Assembly: GCA_018417955.1 (NCBI GenBank)
Contig: JACTVC010000041.1
Coordinates: 186,001-250,000, forward strand
Source: Laccaria trichodermophora
Taxonomy: Eukaryota > Basidiomycota > Agaricomycetes > Agaricales > Hydnangiaceae
Length of the DNA: 64,000 bases
Reading direction: 5' to 3'
A program made the translations under genes and the position numbers. This document shows, piece by piece, positions 1-12,090 of this stretch (position 1 is its first letter; every line of letters starts with the position of its first letter). The notes under the pieces were generated by a model. That model saw only the letters and a list, made by a program, of their open reading frames with translations, did not search any database and was not told the origin of the DNA.

Positions 1-362
1 GTAATGAAAAAGCCAAAGACTACAAACATTTGTAGTCAAAAAAGCGGACACTACAAACATTTGTAATGAAAAAAGCGCACACTACAAGCCTTTGTAATGA
101 AAAAGGCAAAGACTACAAACATTTGTAATGAAAAAAGCGCACACTACAAACATTTGTAGTCAAAAAAGCGGACACTACAAACTTTAGTAATGAAAAAAGC
201 GCACACTAGTAATTTTACAAAGACTACAAACATTTGTAGTCAAAAAAGCGCACACTACATGCATTTGTAGTCTAAAAAGCGGACACTACAAAGTTCAGTA
301 ATGAAAAAAGCGCACATTAGTAATTTTTGTAGTGAAAAAGCGGACACTACAAACCAAACTGA
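1..362. repeat. Short tandem array, about 32 bp unit
   Basis: About ten imperfect units built on the motif CTACAAACATTTGTA followed by AAAAAAGCGGACA or AAAAAAGCGCACA. Unit starts near 20, 51, 83, 113, 146 and 176 give a spacing of 30-33 bp. The core ACAAATGTTTGT is itself close to a palindrome. The same AAAGCGGACACTACAAA motif reappears once at 906-924, just beyond the next array, so the 170 bp array seems to lie inside this one. No gene is visible here. Confidence 0.85.
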
Positions 363-905
363 TATTATGTAATGACTTTCCAAATTAGGAAATATGCGAA
401 CATCGTCATAAACAATGACAACACTAAGCTAGCCACTAACTCCAGTGGCCCAAAGAGCGTGGGAAACAGTTCCCAACCTAAATGTGCATTGTGCCTGACA
501 TTAGGTGTGGCAGAAAAAAGTGTAACGCTTTTCCCAATTAGGAAATGGCCGAATTAGGAAATAGTGCGCACATCATCATTAACAATGACAACACCATGCT
601 AGCCATTAACTCTTCTGGCCCAAAAGGCGTGGGAAACAGTTCCCAACCTAAATGCGCACTGTGCCTGACATCAGCTGTGTCTAAAAAAAGTGTAACGCTT
701 TTCCCAATTAGGAAATGGCCCAATTAGGAAATAGTGCGGACATCGTCATGAACAATGACAACACTAAGCTAGCCACTAACTCCAGTGGCCCAAAGAGCGT
801 GGGAAACAGTTCCCAACCTAACTGCACACTGTGCCTGACATTAGGTGTGGCAGAAAAAAGTGTAACGCTTTTCCCAATTAGGAAATGGCCCAATTAGGAA
901 ATCAT
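363..905. repeat. 170 bp tandem repeat, about 3 copies
   Basis: The segment TTCCCAATTAGGAAATGGCC occurs at about 532, 702 and 872, giving a period of 170 bp, and the internal piece GTGGGAAACAGTTCCCAACC recurs at the same spacing. Each unit holds short open frames of about 60 codons on both strands, but 170 is not a multiple of three and the frames do not continue between units. I treat these frames as by-products of the repeat. Confidence 0.9.
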
Positions 906-1034
906 CAAAGCGGACACTACAAAATTTTAGCCTCACTTCAGTCAAAGCTATTGGTAAATATATGTAAACAAACTTCGAAATGAGGGTTTTCTGCCTTCCT
1001 CTGCCTAAATAAAAATAGATTATGGTTCCTGATA

Positions 1035-1392
1035 CCATGGTATGGTATGAGGGTGCATGGTATGGTATGGTATGAGGGTGCTATACCATGGTATGGTATG
1101 GTATGGGAGTGTGATACCATGGTATGGTATGGTATGAGGGTGCAATACCATGGTATGGTATGGTATGAGGGTGCAATACCATGGTATGGTATGGTATGGG
1201 AGTGTGATACCATGGTATGGTATGGTATGAGGGTGCTATACCATGGTATGGTATGGTATGGGAGTGCAATACCATGGTATGGTATGGTATGGGATTGCAA
1301 AACCATGGTATGGTATGTTATGGGAGTGCAATACTATGGTATGGTATGGTATGAGAGTGCAACATGGGATTACAACACCATGGTATAATATT
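1035..1392. repeat. About 31 bp tandem array with ATACCATGGTAT core
   Basis: About eleven units of the type GTGCAATACCATGGTATGG. Each contains the perfect 12 bp palindrome ATACCATGGTAT followed by extra GGTAT steps. The unit lacks stop codons in some frames, so it is open on both strands for over 110 codons (938-1306 minus, 1047-1388 plus). The predicted peptides are pure repeats without domain character, so I do not call a gene. Confidence 0.9.
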
Positions 1393-2094
1393 TTGATAAT
1401 GGAGACTCTGACAAGACTTTGGATTGGACAGATTCACCTAGCTTCAATAAATTGGACCAACTATTATGACAAAGAAGACTTTGGCCAAACAGTCAGGACA
1501 ACAATACTTGATTCCAACATATGTAGTGTTTAAGAAAATTGAGATTATATGATGGTGTTGTTGGCCATACTATATGTGTATGCTATGTAAGTAGGCAGGA
1601 CTGTCTGATTGGCCCTACTGGGCAAAATATATTTAACCTATTATTGAAAGCATTCATATTAATGGCTTTTCAGGAATGAAAAAACCCTCAATTGAACTGA
1701 TTTTTAAAGGTTGGAGTTCACTATCTGGCCTCCACTTGGAATTGGAAATCTTAGCAAAAACCTGAAAGCCTTTTCACTTTTCTTTTCTTCTCTATGACCA
1801 CTTCATCACAATAGATGTGGTTTTGTTTGATTTGGATGAATATTGTTTTAATAGAAAGGATTGGGAAAGATATGTATCATTAAATGGCTTTGGATACATG
1901 GGAAAGCTGGGATAAAGCCTATTTAAACTCATTTTCAATAGATGGTTTGGACTATCTGGCCTCAATTTGTAGCCTAATATCTCAGGAAAAACCTGGAGAA
2001 CCACCCCACAAAACATGGCACCCAATGGACCAGTATTGCAGCCTGCAGAAATAATTTTTATATTTTGGAAAAGGACCCCAGACACCCTATGTCA

Positions 2095-2260
2095 GCTTTG
2101 GTATGATGGTATGAAGACATCATACCATCTGGTATGGTATGGTGACATGGTATTGGTATGGTATGGTAACATGGTATTGGTATGAGTGGGGTATGGTATG
2201 GGTTTTCCATTCCATGGTACCATGGTATTGGTATGGAGCTCATATACCACCCCGGAATGG
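2095..2260. repeat. Second GGTATGG-rich block
   Basis: A shorter, degenerate block of GGTATGGTA and GGTATTGGTATG steps, including CCATGGTACCATGG at about 2213. It is compositionally the same as the 1035-1392 array and lies inside the interval bounded by the two foldback-like termini. No coding function is supported. Confidence 0.7.
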
Positions 2261-2331
2261 GTACCCTCAAGGTACCCTAAATCAAGGAATTGATGTACCT
2301 CATAGGTACCCAAAAATGGGTGACTGAAGTG

Positions 2332-4620
2332 AACTGAGACTCTTTGTGCTCTAAGGAACATCAGGAAAATGGTTCTGGGCTGTAGTTTGGCCATATTTAC
2401 ATAGTCTCCATAGGCTTGGTAGGTCAACATAGGTTAATCATTACCTCTGTAGACCATGGTAGGTACAAAAGATAATCTGAGCCTACAGTAGACTATCAAA
2501 ATAAATCTCACCTCATTAAAAATCTGGAATGATGAAAACATGATATCACAGTCAATGAGGTATGAGGGAAATTATGATCATAATACCATTATATATGATA
2601 CAAGCTACCCTGGACTACAATTTATTAGACACATCTTCTCACTGTTTGCAGTGGAGATGAACAGTGTTTTAAAAGTTTTGCCAGCACCAGTGGTATGTAT
2701 AGCACAAACAGCTATATATTTCAAAGGCCTGAATAGACTAACTGTAATATCGCATGTGTGGCTGATCTTTTGTGTAGGCCTCTCCGTAAGACTCTGAGTT
2801 CAATTCCCCTAAGATGTAATATTTATTCTCTCCGTTGTGCTCACCTGTGTTGTCAAAGTTATAAAACTAATCACCTCCGAAATTGAAACAGTTCATTGTG
2901 AAAGGTGATGGTAGAGTGAGCACCTCAGCAAGAGATGAAATTACATTTTCGGTAGAATAGGGTTGAAATACAGTACCTATGGCAACCTACTGCCAGCCTA
3001 CATAGACTACTCACTGACCTATGTATTCTATATATCAGGGGGGAACCTATGAAGCTATGGTCCCTACATAGGCTCCATAGACCTACATAGGTCTCAACCA
3101 ATTTCCTGATGAATATTCCTGCTCTCGAGGGCTTGACACATTTCAACTCATTTGACTCTGCTAACAAATTCTACAGGTACGACTAGTTCAGAATTGTTAA
3201 CTAATAGCATTTGTATTCATAGGAATACACCAATGCAGAGTCATAGACTCTAACAAACCTGGAGCTGCTGAGTGAGCAAGGATGAATACATGGTGAAACT
3301 TGGAATAATAACCTGCAAGACAGTCCCAGAAGGCAACATCCCTGCAATACACAAGATGAAAACCTTGCACCAGATCCACCTGACACTGAAGGGTCAGCAA
3401 GAAGGGTTGCCCTGGGGCATAGGGTGTGTAATATCAACTCATTTCATGAAATAAGTATCACCTTCCCCCATTTTTTTTAGATCCCTCTCACTCCTCTTCT
3501 GAATCACATACTATCACCCTGTGCTCCTTCTATGCAAATGGCCATTGGTGCTAATCATCAAATTATCTCACCCTGGTGGCAGCAGGTGCAACCAACTCAA
3601 AGAGATCCGTCGCTCTGCAAAACCAGCACCAACAAGCCCATCTTCAATGCAACCAAGCATTGCAGACCAACCAATGTATTTATCATTTTGTCCCCCAAGA
3701 CTCATGCACTCAATGAATCCATTTTTTTCTTTTTTGTTGAATAGCTACTCCCAATGCCTGCTCTTTGGCTCAGCAACGACAGTGCAAGCATGAAGCACAA
3801 TAGCAACAAAGTGTTAGTGGAGTTGAGAGTCAGCAAAGTAAGTACATTGTAAGTACATGGCTATTATCAAGAAAGGATGGTATCAGCTATTCCGACATAT
3901 TTCCACTTGAGGTATGGCATGACCACCTTTGGTCCCTGAGTGTGGGAACTAAGTCCACCTACAGTAATGTATGTGTAAATACTCAGAAAATAGGAAGAGG
4001 GTGGGTGGGCAACTATCAAGATAGAGTGAGCTATTGTAATAACAACCCTAGAGAAGAAAAGAAATTCGCACCTAGCTGAGGGAGTGAACTCAACCAATCA
4101 TGAGCATTATCAAGAAAGGTCCCATGCAAATGCATGGGTATCAGCTAGTATATAATACTCAACAAATGTGAGAATGGGATCAAACAACCTCTTTCTCCCT
4201 CCCCCATCCAGCAGTGCCAGCTGACCTCTTGACATTGTCCATCATAAACTGGCTAACATCTTCCATTTGGTAAGTGCTTTACTTCAGAGGCATTACTAAT
4301 TGAGTTCAATGTGCCAGACCTGCTCAAACACAGGAAAGTGCTTCCCTGCAGACTGGATGAGGGGAAAGGGGAAATTTTGGTGGGCTATGGCGGGGATGGG
4401 GATGAGGATGAGGATGATATGGAGTATCAGGGGGCTCAGTCTGGGAATGAGGGTTTGGGAAGCAACGATGTGTTCATCCAAGCATCGATATTGTAAGTTG
4501 GTTGATACCATGTAGATAGGTTGTATGTAAACACTCAGTTATAGCCTCAATTTCATCTGTCTATTGAGTTTTTTATACCAGTCCAATCAAAATTCAATGT
4601 GGTGATTTCTATCTGTTGGA
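2332..4620. other. Gene-poor stretch
   Basis: I see no supportable gene. The stretch has CCTATGTAGG-like motifs around 2990-3100. A sequence like ATTATCAAGAAAGG..TATCAGCTA occurs in direct orientation near 3863 and 4105. A tRNA-like B-box (GAGTTCAATTCCC) lies near 2808 and could belong to a short interspersed element, but no A-box at proper spacing is convincing. Open frames are short and uncorrelated. Confidence 0.5.
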
Positions 4621-4639
4621 CAAGGAGTGAGAAAACCCG

Positions 4640-4890
4640 TTTTCCCAGCTATTTTGCCTCTACAGTACAATGTGATTAACAGGTTATAATAACTGTTACA
4701 ACGAGACCTGGGAGTGGGTTATTTCCGTCATATAACAAGTTATTCTAACCAGGTATCAACAACCTGTTGACCAAGTTATTTTATTTACCACCCAGGGATT
4801 GTAGTCTGAGAAAGTAGTTATTATAACCTATATACCCAGTTCAATTACACCCAGGGAAAATAACCTGACCTGGGTGCACAGTGTAGGCTG
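4640..4890. repeat. Palindromic AT-rich segment with repeated ACCCAGG/GGTTATAATAACC motifs
   Basis: GGTTATAATAACTG near 4682 and AGTTATTATAACC near 4817 are inverted copies. ACCTGGG, ACCCAGG and AGGTTATTT are scattered in both orientations. The arrangement looks like a small foldback element, but I could not fix its termini or a target duplication. Confidence 0.4.
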
Positions 4891-4933
4891 ACTCTGTCAC
4901 ATACTGTGGCATTATTTGTCAGAATTGTCAACA

Positions 4934-4965
4934 ACACCTGTGGTGAAGTGGTTATCATGCTTGCC
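4934..4965 (+). pseudogene. 5' fragment of tRNA-Gly
   Basis: These 32 nt are identical to nucleotides 1-32 of the tRNA-Gly at 35817. The match stops at the base just before the anticodon. Upstream, ATTGTC and AACAAC are also shared with the true locus apart from a 3 nt gap, which points to a DNA-level duplication of the tRNA start and its leader. It cannot make a tRNA. Confidence 0.75.
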
Positions 4966-5379
4966 AACTTAAAATTTGGGGTGAGATCTTACTTCAGCAA
5001 AATCAAGCCATTCTTTCACCATACCACACTCAGCATGCCTTCCCCTCAGACACCACTCTTTCCCCTATCCGTATCTCTGCTGTTTCCTTGCTCACCATTG
5101 ACAACTCTGAATCACTCGAGTGTTGGCAACTTGCATACCAAGAAGACACATCCTGGCATGAATCCCTCCTTGCTTTCACACAAAGTGCATGGTCCTCACT
5201 GTTGATGAAGCCCTTTGTGTTTGATGAGCCCCTGCATTGGTGCAGCTCCTTGCTTGTTTTCTTTGTCTCTTGATAGAACTTCAAGAACTTCTTGGCCGAA
5301 TTTCTCAGGTGATCCATGTCTGCTCCAATCTTTCTCCAGCCTCCACTCCAAATTGAACAAAACTTCCTCAACAGGTGAT

Positions 5380-6390
5380 AGATGAGTTCACTAGACGGGC
5401 AGACAGGTGCCTCTCCAGGCTCAAATCTGATCTTGATCTGTGCATTGCACCACAATTCCAGCAGCAGCAAAAAGAGCCAGAACAACAACAAGAAACACAA
5501 CAAGAGCCAGAGCAATTACCATGACATGACTTGCAAGAAGAGCTGGACCAGGAACCTCAGCAAGAGCCAGAACAAGACCTGGAACAAGAACCACAACAAG
5601 AGCCAGAACAATGATCACAACAAGAGCCAGAACCATGGGGATTAAGACTACCTGACAATCTGATGAACAATCAGCAGTACCAAGACATCGCACACTTTGC
5701 TTCAAACTACAACAAGCCCACTTTGAATAACTCACTCTTCCAATACATCGTCAATGCACCACAACGCTCAAAGAAAAAACAAGACCTTATAGAGGCTGTG
5801 CTCAAAAGACTCGTCATGGGCTACACAACCAAACCCACTGCCAACTGGGTTTGTCTCTTTCTTTGTTTTTCATCCCCTTCATTCCCTTCATCATCCCCTG
5901 AAAGGCTGCATTGGTGTTACCCTACATCAAAAACATTGACAACTGGCAAAACACATGCAAAGCTTTCATTCAAAGTGATGCCAACCCTGACTTTCAAGCC
6001 CACATTGAAATGAGAGAAAAGGTGCTTCCGACATTCTCCCATGTTGTCTAACTCTCACAGTAATGCATATAGTATATCAAAGCAACACCAAGCACCAGCT
6101 GCACCATCACATTTGTCAACTACGTGATCAGAACTGTCGAAACACTCATGTTTATGATTGAATGGGGAACCAAGGATCAAACTTCAAAATTGAATTACCT
6201 CACATCGCTCTTCACTCAATCTCAAGGCCCAACCAACAGCACCATACCTGAAATGAAAAAAGCTTGCAAAAAATTTGTAGTTGAGCACAGCAAGCTCATG
6301 GCTGCTTGCATACATTTGTTGATGCTTTACCACTCTGTAAATCCCTCCTTCTTATCTTCCTTTTCTCTTTTGTCCTTATTAACCCTTTAG
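5380..6390 (+). pseudogene. Decayed Gln/Glu/Pro-rich coding remnant, unrecognised
   Basis: One plus-strand frame reads a repetitive acidic tract of units like QQEPEQ from about 5455. TGA stops interrupt it at 5522-5524 and 5612-5614. It then reads coding-like sequence including NNQQYQDIAHFASNYNKP and QDLIEAVLKRLVMGYTTKP to about 5850, and further pieces to 6390 in shifted frames (FVVEHSKLMAACIHLL). The length, the repeats and the disabling stops suggest an old transposon ORF. I do not recognise the family. The same bases give an Asn/Lys/Ser-rich frame, which I regard as a shadow. Confidence 0.4.
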
Positions 6391-7308
6391 TTTGGTGTAA
6401 ACATACTCCTGGATCCCTTTTGGGACATTCCCACCAAACCACCAATGTACAAATGAGACTTTCTTCAACTGTCCACCCTCCTGGCTGCACACCCACCTTC
6501 TCAGTCATTTCACATTGTCAATCACACCAGATATTTGACTGCCAAAGAAGATGAATGAAACAAAGATATTCAAGAGCTTCCATGCAACATCGCTAGCATG
6601 CAGCCAAGTTTCGATACCATTGTCGGTCTGCTGGATGCACTTTGTGGTGATGATATTGTATTGGATTACATGGAGTCATTTCTAAACAGATTTCCCCCAT
6701 TGTTTACACTATCATTGTAGTATTTGAACAATAACAAGTTGTTACATCTCAATGCCATTAACCTCTGTAAACATCCCCTCGAACCATTCTGCAGGAACCC
6801 CATCTAGATCCATCTTTGTTTCAAACATCCCCTCCACCCACTCTGCAGGGATAACACCCAACTCAGTTCCTATGCACTTGTAAGTTGTTGAGGATCAATG
6901 AGTCAGTATCCCCCACTGAGGTGTTGTTATTGGCCTGTGCACTGTCCCTAGTGGTCTTCCTTGATGATGCCTTGTATTGTGTTAACAGGTTGAAAGCTTT
7001 GGCAGTCATGTCGCCTTCATGTTGTAAACACAGGTGGTCAACAATGCTGTCGATGTTCCTGCAAGACACTTTGTTTGTGGCGGCGTCTCTTGTGGCAAAT
7101 GTATTGGTGTGCTACTGCACTGAATCAGCTACCATTCTTTGCAAAAAAACAAAGCAGAACACACACTGCCTTCATCAAAACATTGATCTTCATGCTTTTT
7201 GAGGAGTTGAGCCACTTGGTCTTTGACACCATGAAAGTTGCCCTGCTGGTGGTGCAGGAGGTGAGCATCAGAGTGCCAAACCTTCACAGCATCTTCCTCA
7301 GAACAGGT

Positions 7309-7622
7309 TGTTGAATACCACTAAACTACGCATACCTTAGTGGTATTCAACATAAAGTAAACCCGACAGCTCAGTGGCTTAATCCCTGAAGTCTCATGTT
7401 TGACTCCTGCTTGTGCCAGATAGCATAAGACCCATGAAGGCAGACTACAGTTGCCAAATGCATAAAAGGGTGACACTATGGAATATTAGTTGAATTACTA
7501 CAGTGCATGTAGTCACTGGCCCCACTGTATGGGGTCATAGGGGGGTTATTCACTGACTACTGGGTCAGGTTTACTTTATGTTGAATACCACTAAGCTACA
7601 CATAGTTTAGTGGCATTCAACA
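7309..7622. mobile_element. 314 bp TRIM/SMART-like element with palindromic 44 bp terminal repeats
   Basis: Terminal repeats at 7309-7352 and 7579-7622 begin TGTTGAATACCACTAA and end ATTCAACA. They are direct copies of each other, and each is also a hairpin with 15 bp arms. The inner flanks ATAAAGTAAACC and GGTTTACTTTAT extend the inverted relationship. The 5 bp CAGGT is duplicated at 7304-7308 and 7623-7627. TG..CA ends with a 5 bp duplication are the hallmarks of small LTR elements, whereas long inverted termini are those of a MITE, so the class is unsettled. The interior has a tRNA-like promoter (next entry) and no ORF. Confidence 0.75.
7366..7415 (+). promoter_or_regulatory. tRNA-like internal promoter (A/B boxes)
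   Basis: CAGCTCAGTGG resembles the pol III A box (TRGCNNAGTGG). About 20 bp later, TGTTTGACTCC resembles the B box (GGTTCGANTCC), with mismatches. The pair sits just inside the left terminal repeat of the 314 bp element and suggests a tRNA-derived core. The spacing is slightly short. Confidence 0.4.
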
Positions 7623-9400
7623 CAGGTAAAGTCTTCAGTGCAATCTGGGCAGACTCTGTCTTGGGTGTAGCAAGATTCTCTCAGGTTGATCATATTTCTG
7701 TAATTGAAGGTTTTGAAAATGCTTTGCAATAGGCTAGAGGTTGAGACATACTTCATAAATTGAATGTGATGCTGCATGTTGCCCTCCAGTTGAGCATCTA
7801 ACTCCTCTCTCTTGAGGGTATTGTAAGGCTCCAAATTGATGTTCAATTCAACAACTTCATGGTCTTGATTATCTTTGCCATCATCATACATGTTGTTCTT
7901 GGAGCCTTGTGCAGCTTGTGCAACAAGGTTTGTGATTTGCAAGTTGCCAAGTTCCTTCTGTCACCTGTTGATATTGTTGGTTGTAATAGTTACTCAAACC
8001 TCTGATGTTGCTCATGCTGCCATTCAGTTTGGTATGCTTCTTGTTCACGCCTAATCAGGTGCTTGATCCTCTGAAGGGTCCAAGCATATGTACTGCCAGC
8101 CATGTCATTCCATGATAGTATCGAAGTGTCATACTAGTAGTGTATCATCGTCAGCTGAGAATATGCACAGAAAAACATTGGTACGCACTACAACTTGTTT
8201 CTAATCTGTGAGTCCTAGAGCAAGGCAGTCTTTGAGGTCGATTGCTTGCTGCAAGAGAATCTTCAGCATTGGCACACACCTCTCTAACTCATTCTGATCA
8301 AGTGGGGTGCCAGCCACCTTCTCCAACCTTCAAAATGTATTAGATAGATGCAAGGACACTGATATACAATCTTACCTGTTGAGGGCTGGCTGATGACCCT
8401 GCCTCATGTTCCACACAGATTCTACTGTTTCACCTAAAATGAGACTGACAAAGTTGGTTCAATGAATATCATGATCATATGTCGTCTCCAGGGTGGTGCT
8501 ATTGGCCTTATGGGCCATTGCCTTGTGTGCTTTATCCTTGCTGGCATGATTGGCAATGACTGTTGCGAAATACCTCCTCATGGCATACAATGTCACACTG
8601 CTTTCACTACCTAATCCTGGGGGGTAAGAAAATGTTAGTGCCAAGATGAATTCAATTTCTTACCACCCAATCCAACTGATATGCCGATGTGCTGCATGAA
8701 TTCCCTGTGATTGTTGTTGTGCATTGGTTTTGTAGGATCAATACTGAGACCCTGCTTCGTTGATTGGACAAAAGAGGTGTCTTCGAGTGCCAGCAAGAAG
8801 ACTTTTGAGGCTGCCATGGTGCTTGAACAATCTGTGCCAGATTCCATGTGCCACAAGGTAGCATCTGATGTCCAAGTCAAGGTGTTCGGCTACCGTTGTT
8901 GAGCACAACATATATACGATGCACAAGTGTGATGTATCATGGTACCCCTTCCACCACTCAATGGTCAACTCAGATGCAAAGCGACCAGGAGAATCTGTGT
9001 TGTGGAAGAATTTTATGTTCTGCTAAACCATTAGAATGCATTGTAGTGGCAGGGCAAATAAGAAACTCACTTTGAACCTTATGTAGCAGTCGTGATAATT
9101 GCATACGGCAAAAGCTGAGGAGGGCTGGATGCCTGTTTTGAGCTCCAAGATGATTGTGATGGTATGTTGAAGGGACTAGATTTGGATTAGCAAAAGGTAC
9201 CTGCAGATAATAAGAAGTCACTTACATTATCATAGCATACAGCATCTATCATAGCTCTAGCAATCAGCAGCTTCACCTCATCCAGACCAAAGTATGACTT
9301 GATTGTCAGTTCAGTGTCCAATTTGAAAGTGTGCTGTGCCTGTTTTACCCACTACAGAGGATCAAATCAATGAAATGGGCATGAATAAAGTATGCACACA
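7607..9400 (-). pseudogene. Decayed multi-exon mobile-element gene, minus strand
   Basis: Reading the minus strand gives several coding-like pieces separated by GT-AG-like introns: FKLDTELTIKSYFGLDE near 9300, SELTIEWWKGYHDTSHLC near 8970, CSSTMAASKVFLLALEDTS near 8800, YAMRRYFATVIANHASKDK near 8560, and RIKHLIRREQEAYQTEWQ near 8060. A divergent copy of the 8150-8960 part lies inverted at 21690-22445. The piece around YAMRRYFAT..TTLETTYDHD is weakly reminiscent of the C-terminal Arg/Tyr region of tyrosine recombinases, but I would not assign it on this alone. Stops and shifts show that it is broken. The giant foldback is inserted at its upstream end. Confidence 0.45.
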
Positions 9401-10799
9401 AGAAATGTTGTGTGAGCCATTGTGGCACTTCAGTCACCCACCTTGAACAAGCTATTAGCCTTGAAACATATAGGTATATATCCAGGCTAATAGGTTCCTT
9501 GGCCATTTATTTTTTTGCCTCTGGAGGAAAATATATTATTGCATTGGGCAAAAATGTTTGACCTTCAATATTGTGACCAGAAATATTTGGGTTGATATAT
9601 TGCATTGAAAAATATCCTAGCCATCTGAAAGTGGTCAGAAATGTTTGAAGCATGTTAGAGTGGTAGGAAATATTTGAAGTGTTTCAGACTGGTCAGAAAT
9701 GTTTTAGCTATGTCACACTACTGAAAAATCTTTTTGTCATGTCACACTGCTAAGAAATGTTTGAGTGATGTCACACTGCTGAAAAATCTTTTGAGCATGT
9801 CACACTGCTCAGAAATGTTTTAGCCATGTCACATAGCCAAAAAATTTCCTGCCAGTGTCACAGAGTATCTGGGGTCCTAGTTTCAAAAAAATAACTTCAA
9901 AAATTTCTGACCATTCAAACTTTTATCTTCTGGATTCAACTTTTCTACAAAATTTATCATAAAGATAATTTTGGTCCTAAACTTGCCATTTAACTTTTAT
10001 ATTGTATTTTTGTTATAGAAACAGCAGATTATATATTGCATGCAACTGTATCTATTGGTATTCAGCTATTTTTTATATAGTTATAGCCTCTAAATTCTGC
10101 TTCATCAGATCATGAAGGTTGTTACTGACTGCTCTTATATTGAGTTTATATTGGTAATTGCCTATCATAGACTAGCCCTACCTACTGAATCATTACTGTT
10201 GTCTATTATTCATGCAAATTACCAGAGGTGAATATTGGCTGATGTGCAAGCAATATTGTTCACTGCGGTAAACATATGTTTCTGAAAACTAGAGAGAGTT
10301 CTGGGGATTGTTACATTTACTATGCTAGCTATATTTTCTCACTCCCATAGAGGTATCTTCCTGAGCACTGGAGAGTTCTGAGGATTGTCAGAGTATGATG
10401 TTTCATGTAAAACTATATGTCATGTATTTGTGTTTGTTGACTATAATGACCTATTGAATTTCCTGCTTGACCACCATCATGACTGCCAGTACTTTACTGT
10501 GCCCCACCTATTTCTGCAGAAATGGCTAGAATCCTGCAGAGTTCTGATGTCTCTATCAAAAGTAGTTGAATTTTCTTTTTTAGATATGCATTTTAGACCT
10601 TGACAACAGTACCCAACAAGAAGTCCTATTTTTTCTCATTTTTACCATATTTTATCAATGATTTTGCTTTAAAATAGTAATATTTCTCATTTGAAAATGC
10701 AAAATGGACTCCAAAATCAGCCCTGCAACATTATGACCACCAGTAATTACCATCTACATTTTCCCCAAGTTACTCTCATTTTATTGTGATTTTCTGGCT

Positions 10800-12090
10800 A
10801 TATTTGCACAAATTACCCTATTTGGAAATATGCACAGGTCATGTCCACTATGCACCCACATTGTCAATAACAGTCAATAGTATGTCTGTCCTTTTCTCTC
10901 TCTTTTCTTTTCTGATTCGTACAGTATATTTGCATCAATTACTATATTAGAAAATGCACATAAACCATGTATATGGTATTTCAATATTCCTGACAATATT
11001 CTATTATTTGCCTCTTTTGGCTGTAATTTTCTGGCTATATTTTCATTATTTACTATATTTTGAAATATGCACAGACCAAGTAAACAGTGCACCAAGATCT
11101 ATTTACATCACATGATTTTTATTTTATTTTTCTAATTATATTCGTATTAATTACTACATTAGAAAATGTGCACAGGCCATGTATATACCCAATATTGTCA
11201 ATGATGGGTCCATTTTCTCATTTTTCTGGCTATATTTGTATCAATTACTATATCAGAAAATGTGCACAAACTATGTTCATAGTATGTCAAGTTTGTCAAT
11301 AATAGTACAGTATTTTTCTGTTTTTCTTCTGATTTTCTAGCTATATTTTCATTAATTACCATACTTGGAAATATGCACAGACCAAGTACACAGTACATCA
11401 AAATTATCACATATTATTTGAATTTATTTATTTATTTTTCTGCGTATATTTATGTTGATTACCATATTGGAAAATATGCACAGACCCTGCACATTGTACC
11501 CCAATATTTTTAACATTACTTTTTTACTTTTATTTTTATTTTATTTTATTTTTCTGACTTTCTGGCTTTATTGAGTTTCCTCTATTATTTTTTCTCTTTC
11601 TCTTCAATTTTTCATGTAGAAATGCAATACTTACTTTATTTTGCCATTGTAGTAGCCACATTATTCATGCTAAAATCTTTGCTGGCTATCACATGATGAA
11701 ACCACATGACATATCACATGATCTATATCACATAAGCAGGCCACATGATACCTCACATGATCATATCACATGATTGATCACATGTCATATCATATGACTG
11801 TATCATGTGACATACAATATGAACAACTATATGATGCATTTATCATGTGCCTATCAGATGAAACCATATCAGCTGGAGTCAGACATCAATTTTCTGGCCA
11901 TATTTTCACTAATTACCACATTTGGAAATGTCCACAGACCAAGTAAACAATACATTAACATTATTAATGACCATTTCCAGCATGTGAATTTCTTTTCTTA
12001 TTTTTTTCTGACTTTTTGGCTGTAATTTCAGTAATTACTATATAGAGAACTGTGCACAGACCATGTAAACATCACCCCATCATCAACACC
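10800..12090 (+). repeat. Inner-arm repeats of the giant foldback, left side
   Basis: Repeated units of about 100-130 bp contain the string TTCTGGCTATATTT, then AATTACTATATT, then AAATATGCACAGACC, separated by T-rich spacers. The reverse complements fill 13340-14230. The arm is therefore a repeat array in its own right, and copies can pair out of register. A CACATGAT-rich patch at 11690-11800 has no clear partner on the right. Confidence 0.75.

Larger units (their letters stand above)
934..2331. mobile_element. Possible small relative of the giant foldback, termini only
   Basis: The left end CACTTCAGTCA (934-944) continues with AAGCTATT, which matches the terminus of the foldback at 9426 after a 12 nt gap. 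The right end GGGTGACTGAAGTG (2318-2331) matches that foldback's right end at 15997-16010. The interval carries the two GGTATGG-rich blocks. The flanking heptamers TTAGCCT and AACTGAG do not match, so a target duplication is not supported. These could be two separate relic ends rather than one element. Confidence 0.4.

Noticed and set aside
372..897. Series of about 60-codon frames in both strands
   Set aside because: They follow the 170 bp repeat and are not conserved in frame between units.
938..1388. Overlapping open frames of 113-122 codons on both strands
   Set aside because: They translate the GGTATGG repeat only, without domain or start context.
2690..2830. tRNA-derived SINE
   Set aside because: B-box-like sequence only; no convincing A-box, tail or target duplication.
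5421..5735. Minus-strand hydrophobic Val/Leu-rich frame
   Set aside because: It is the antisense shadow of the Gln/Glu/Pro repeat tract.
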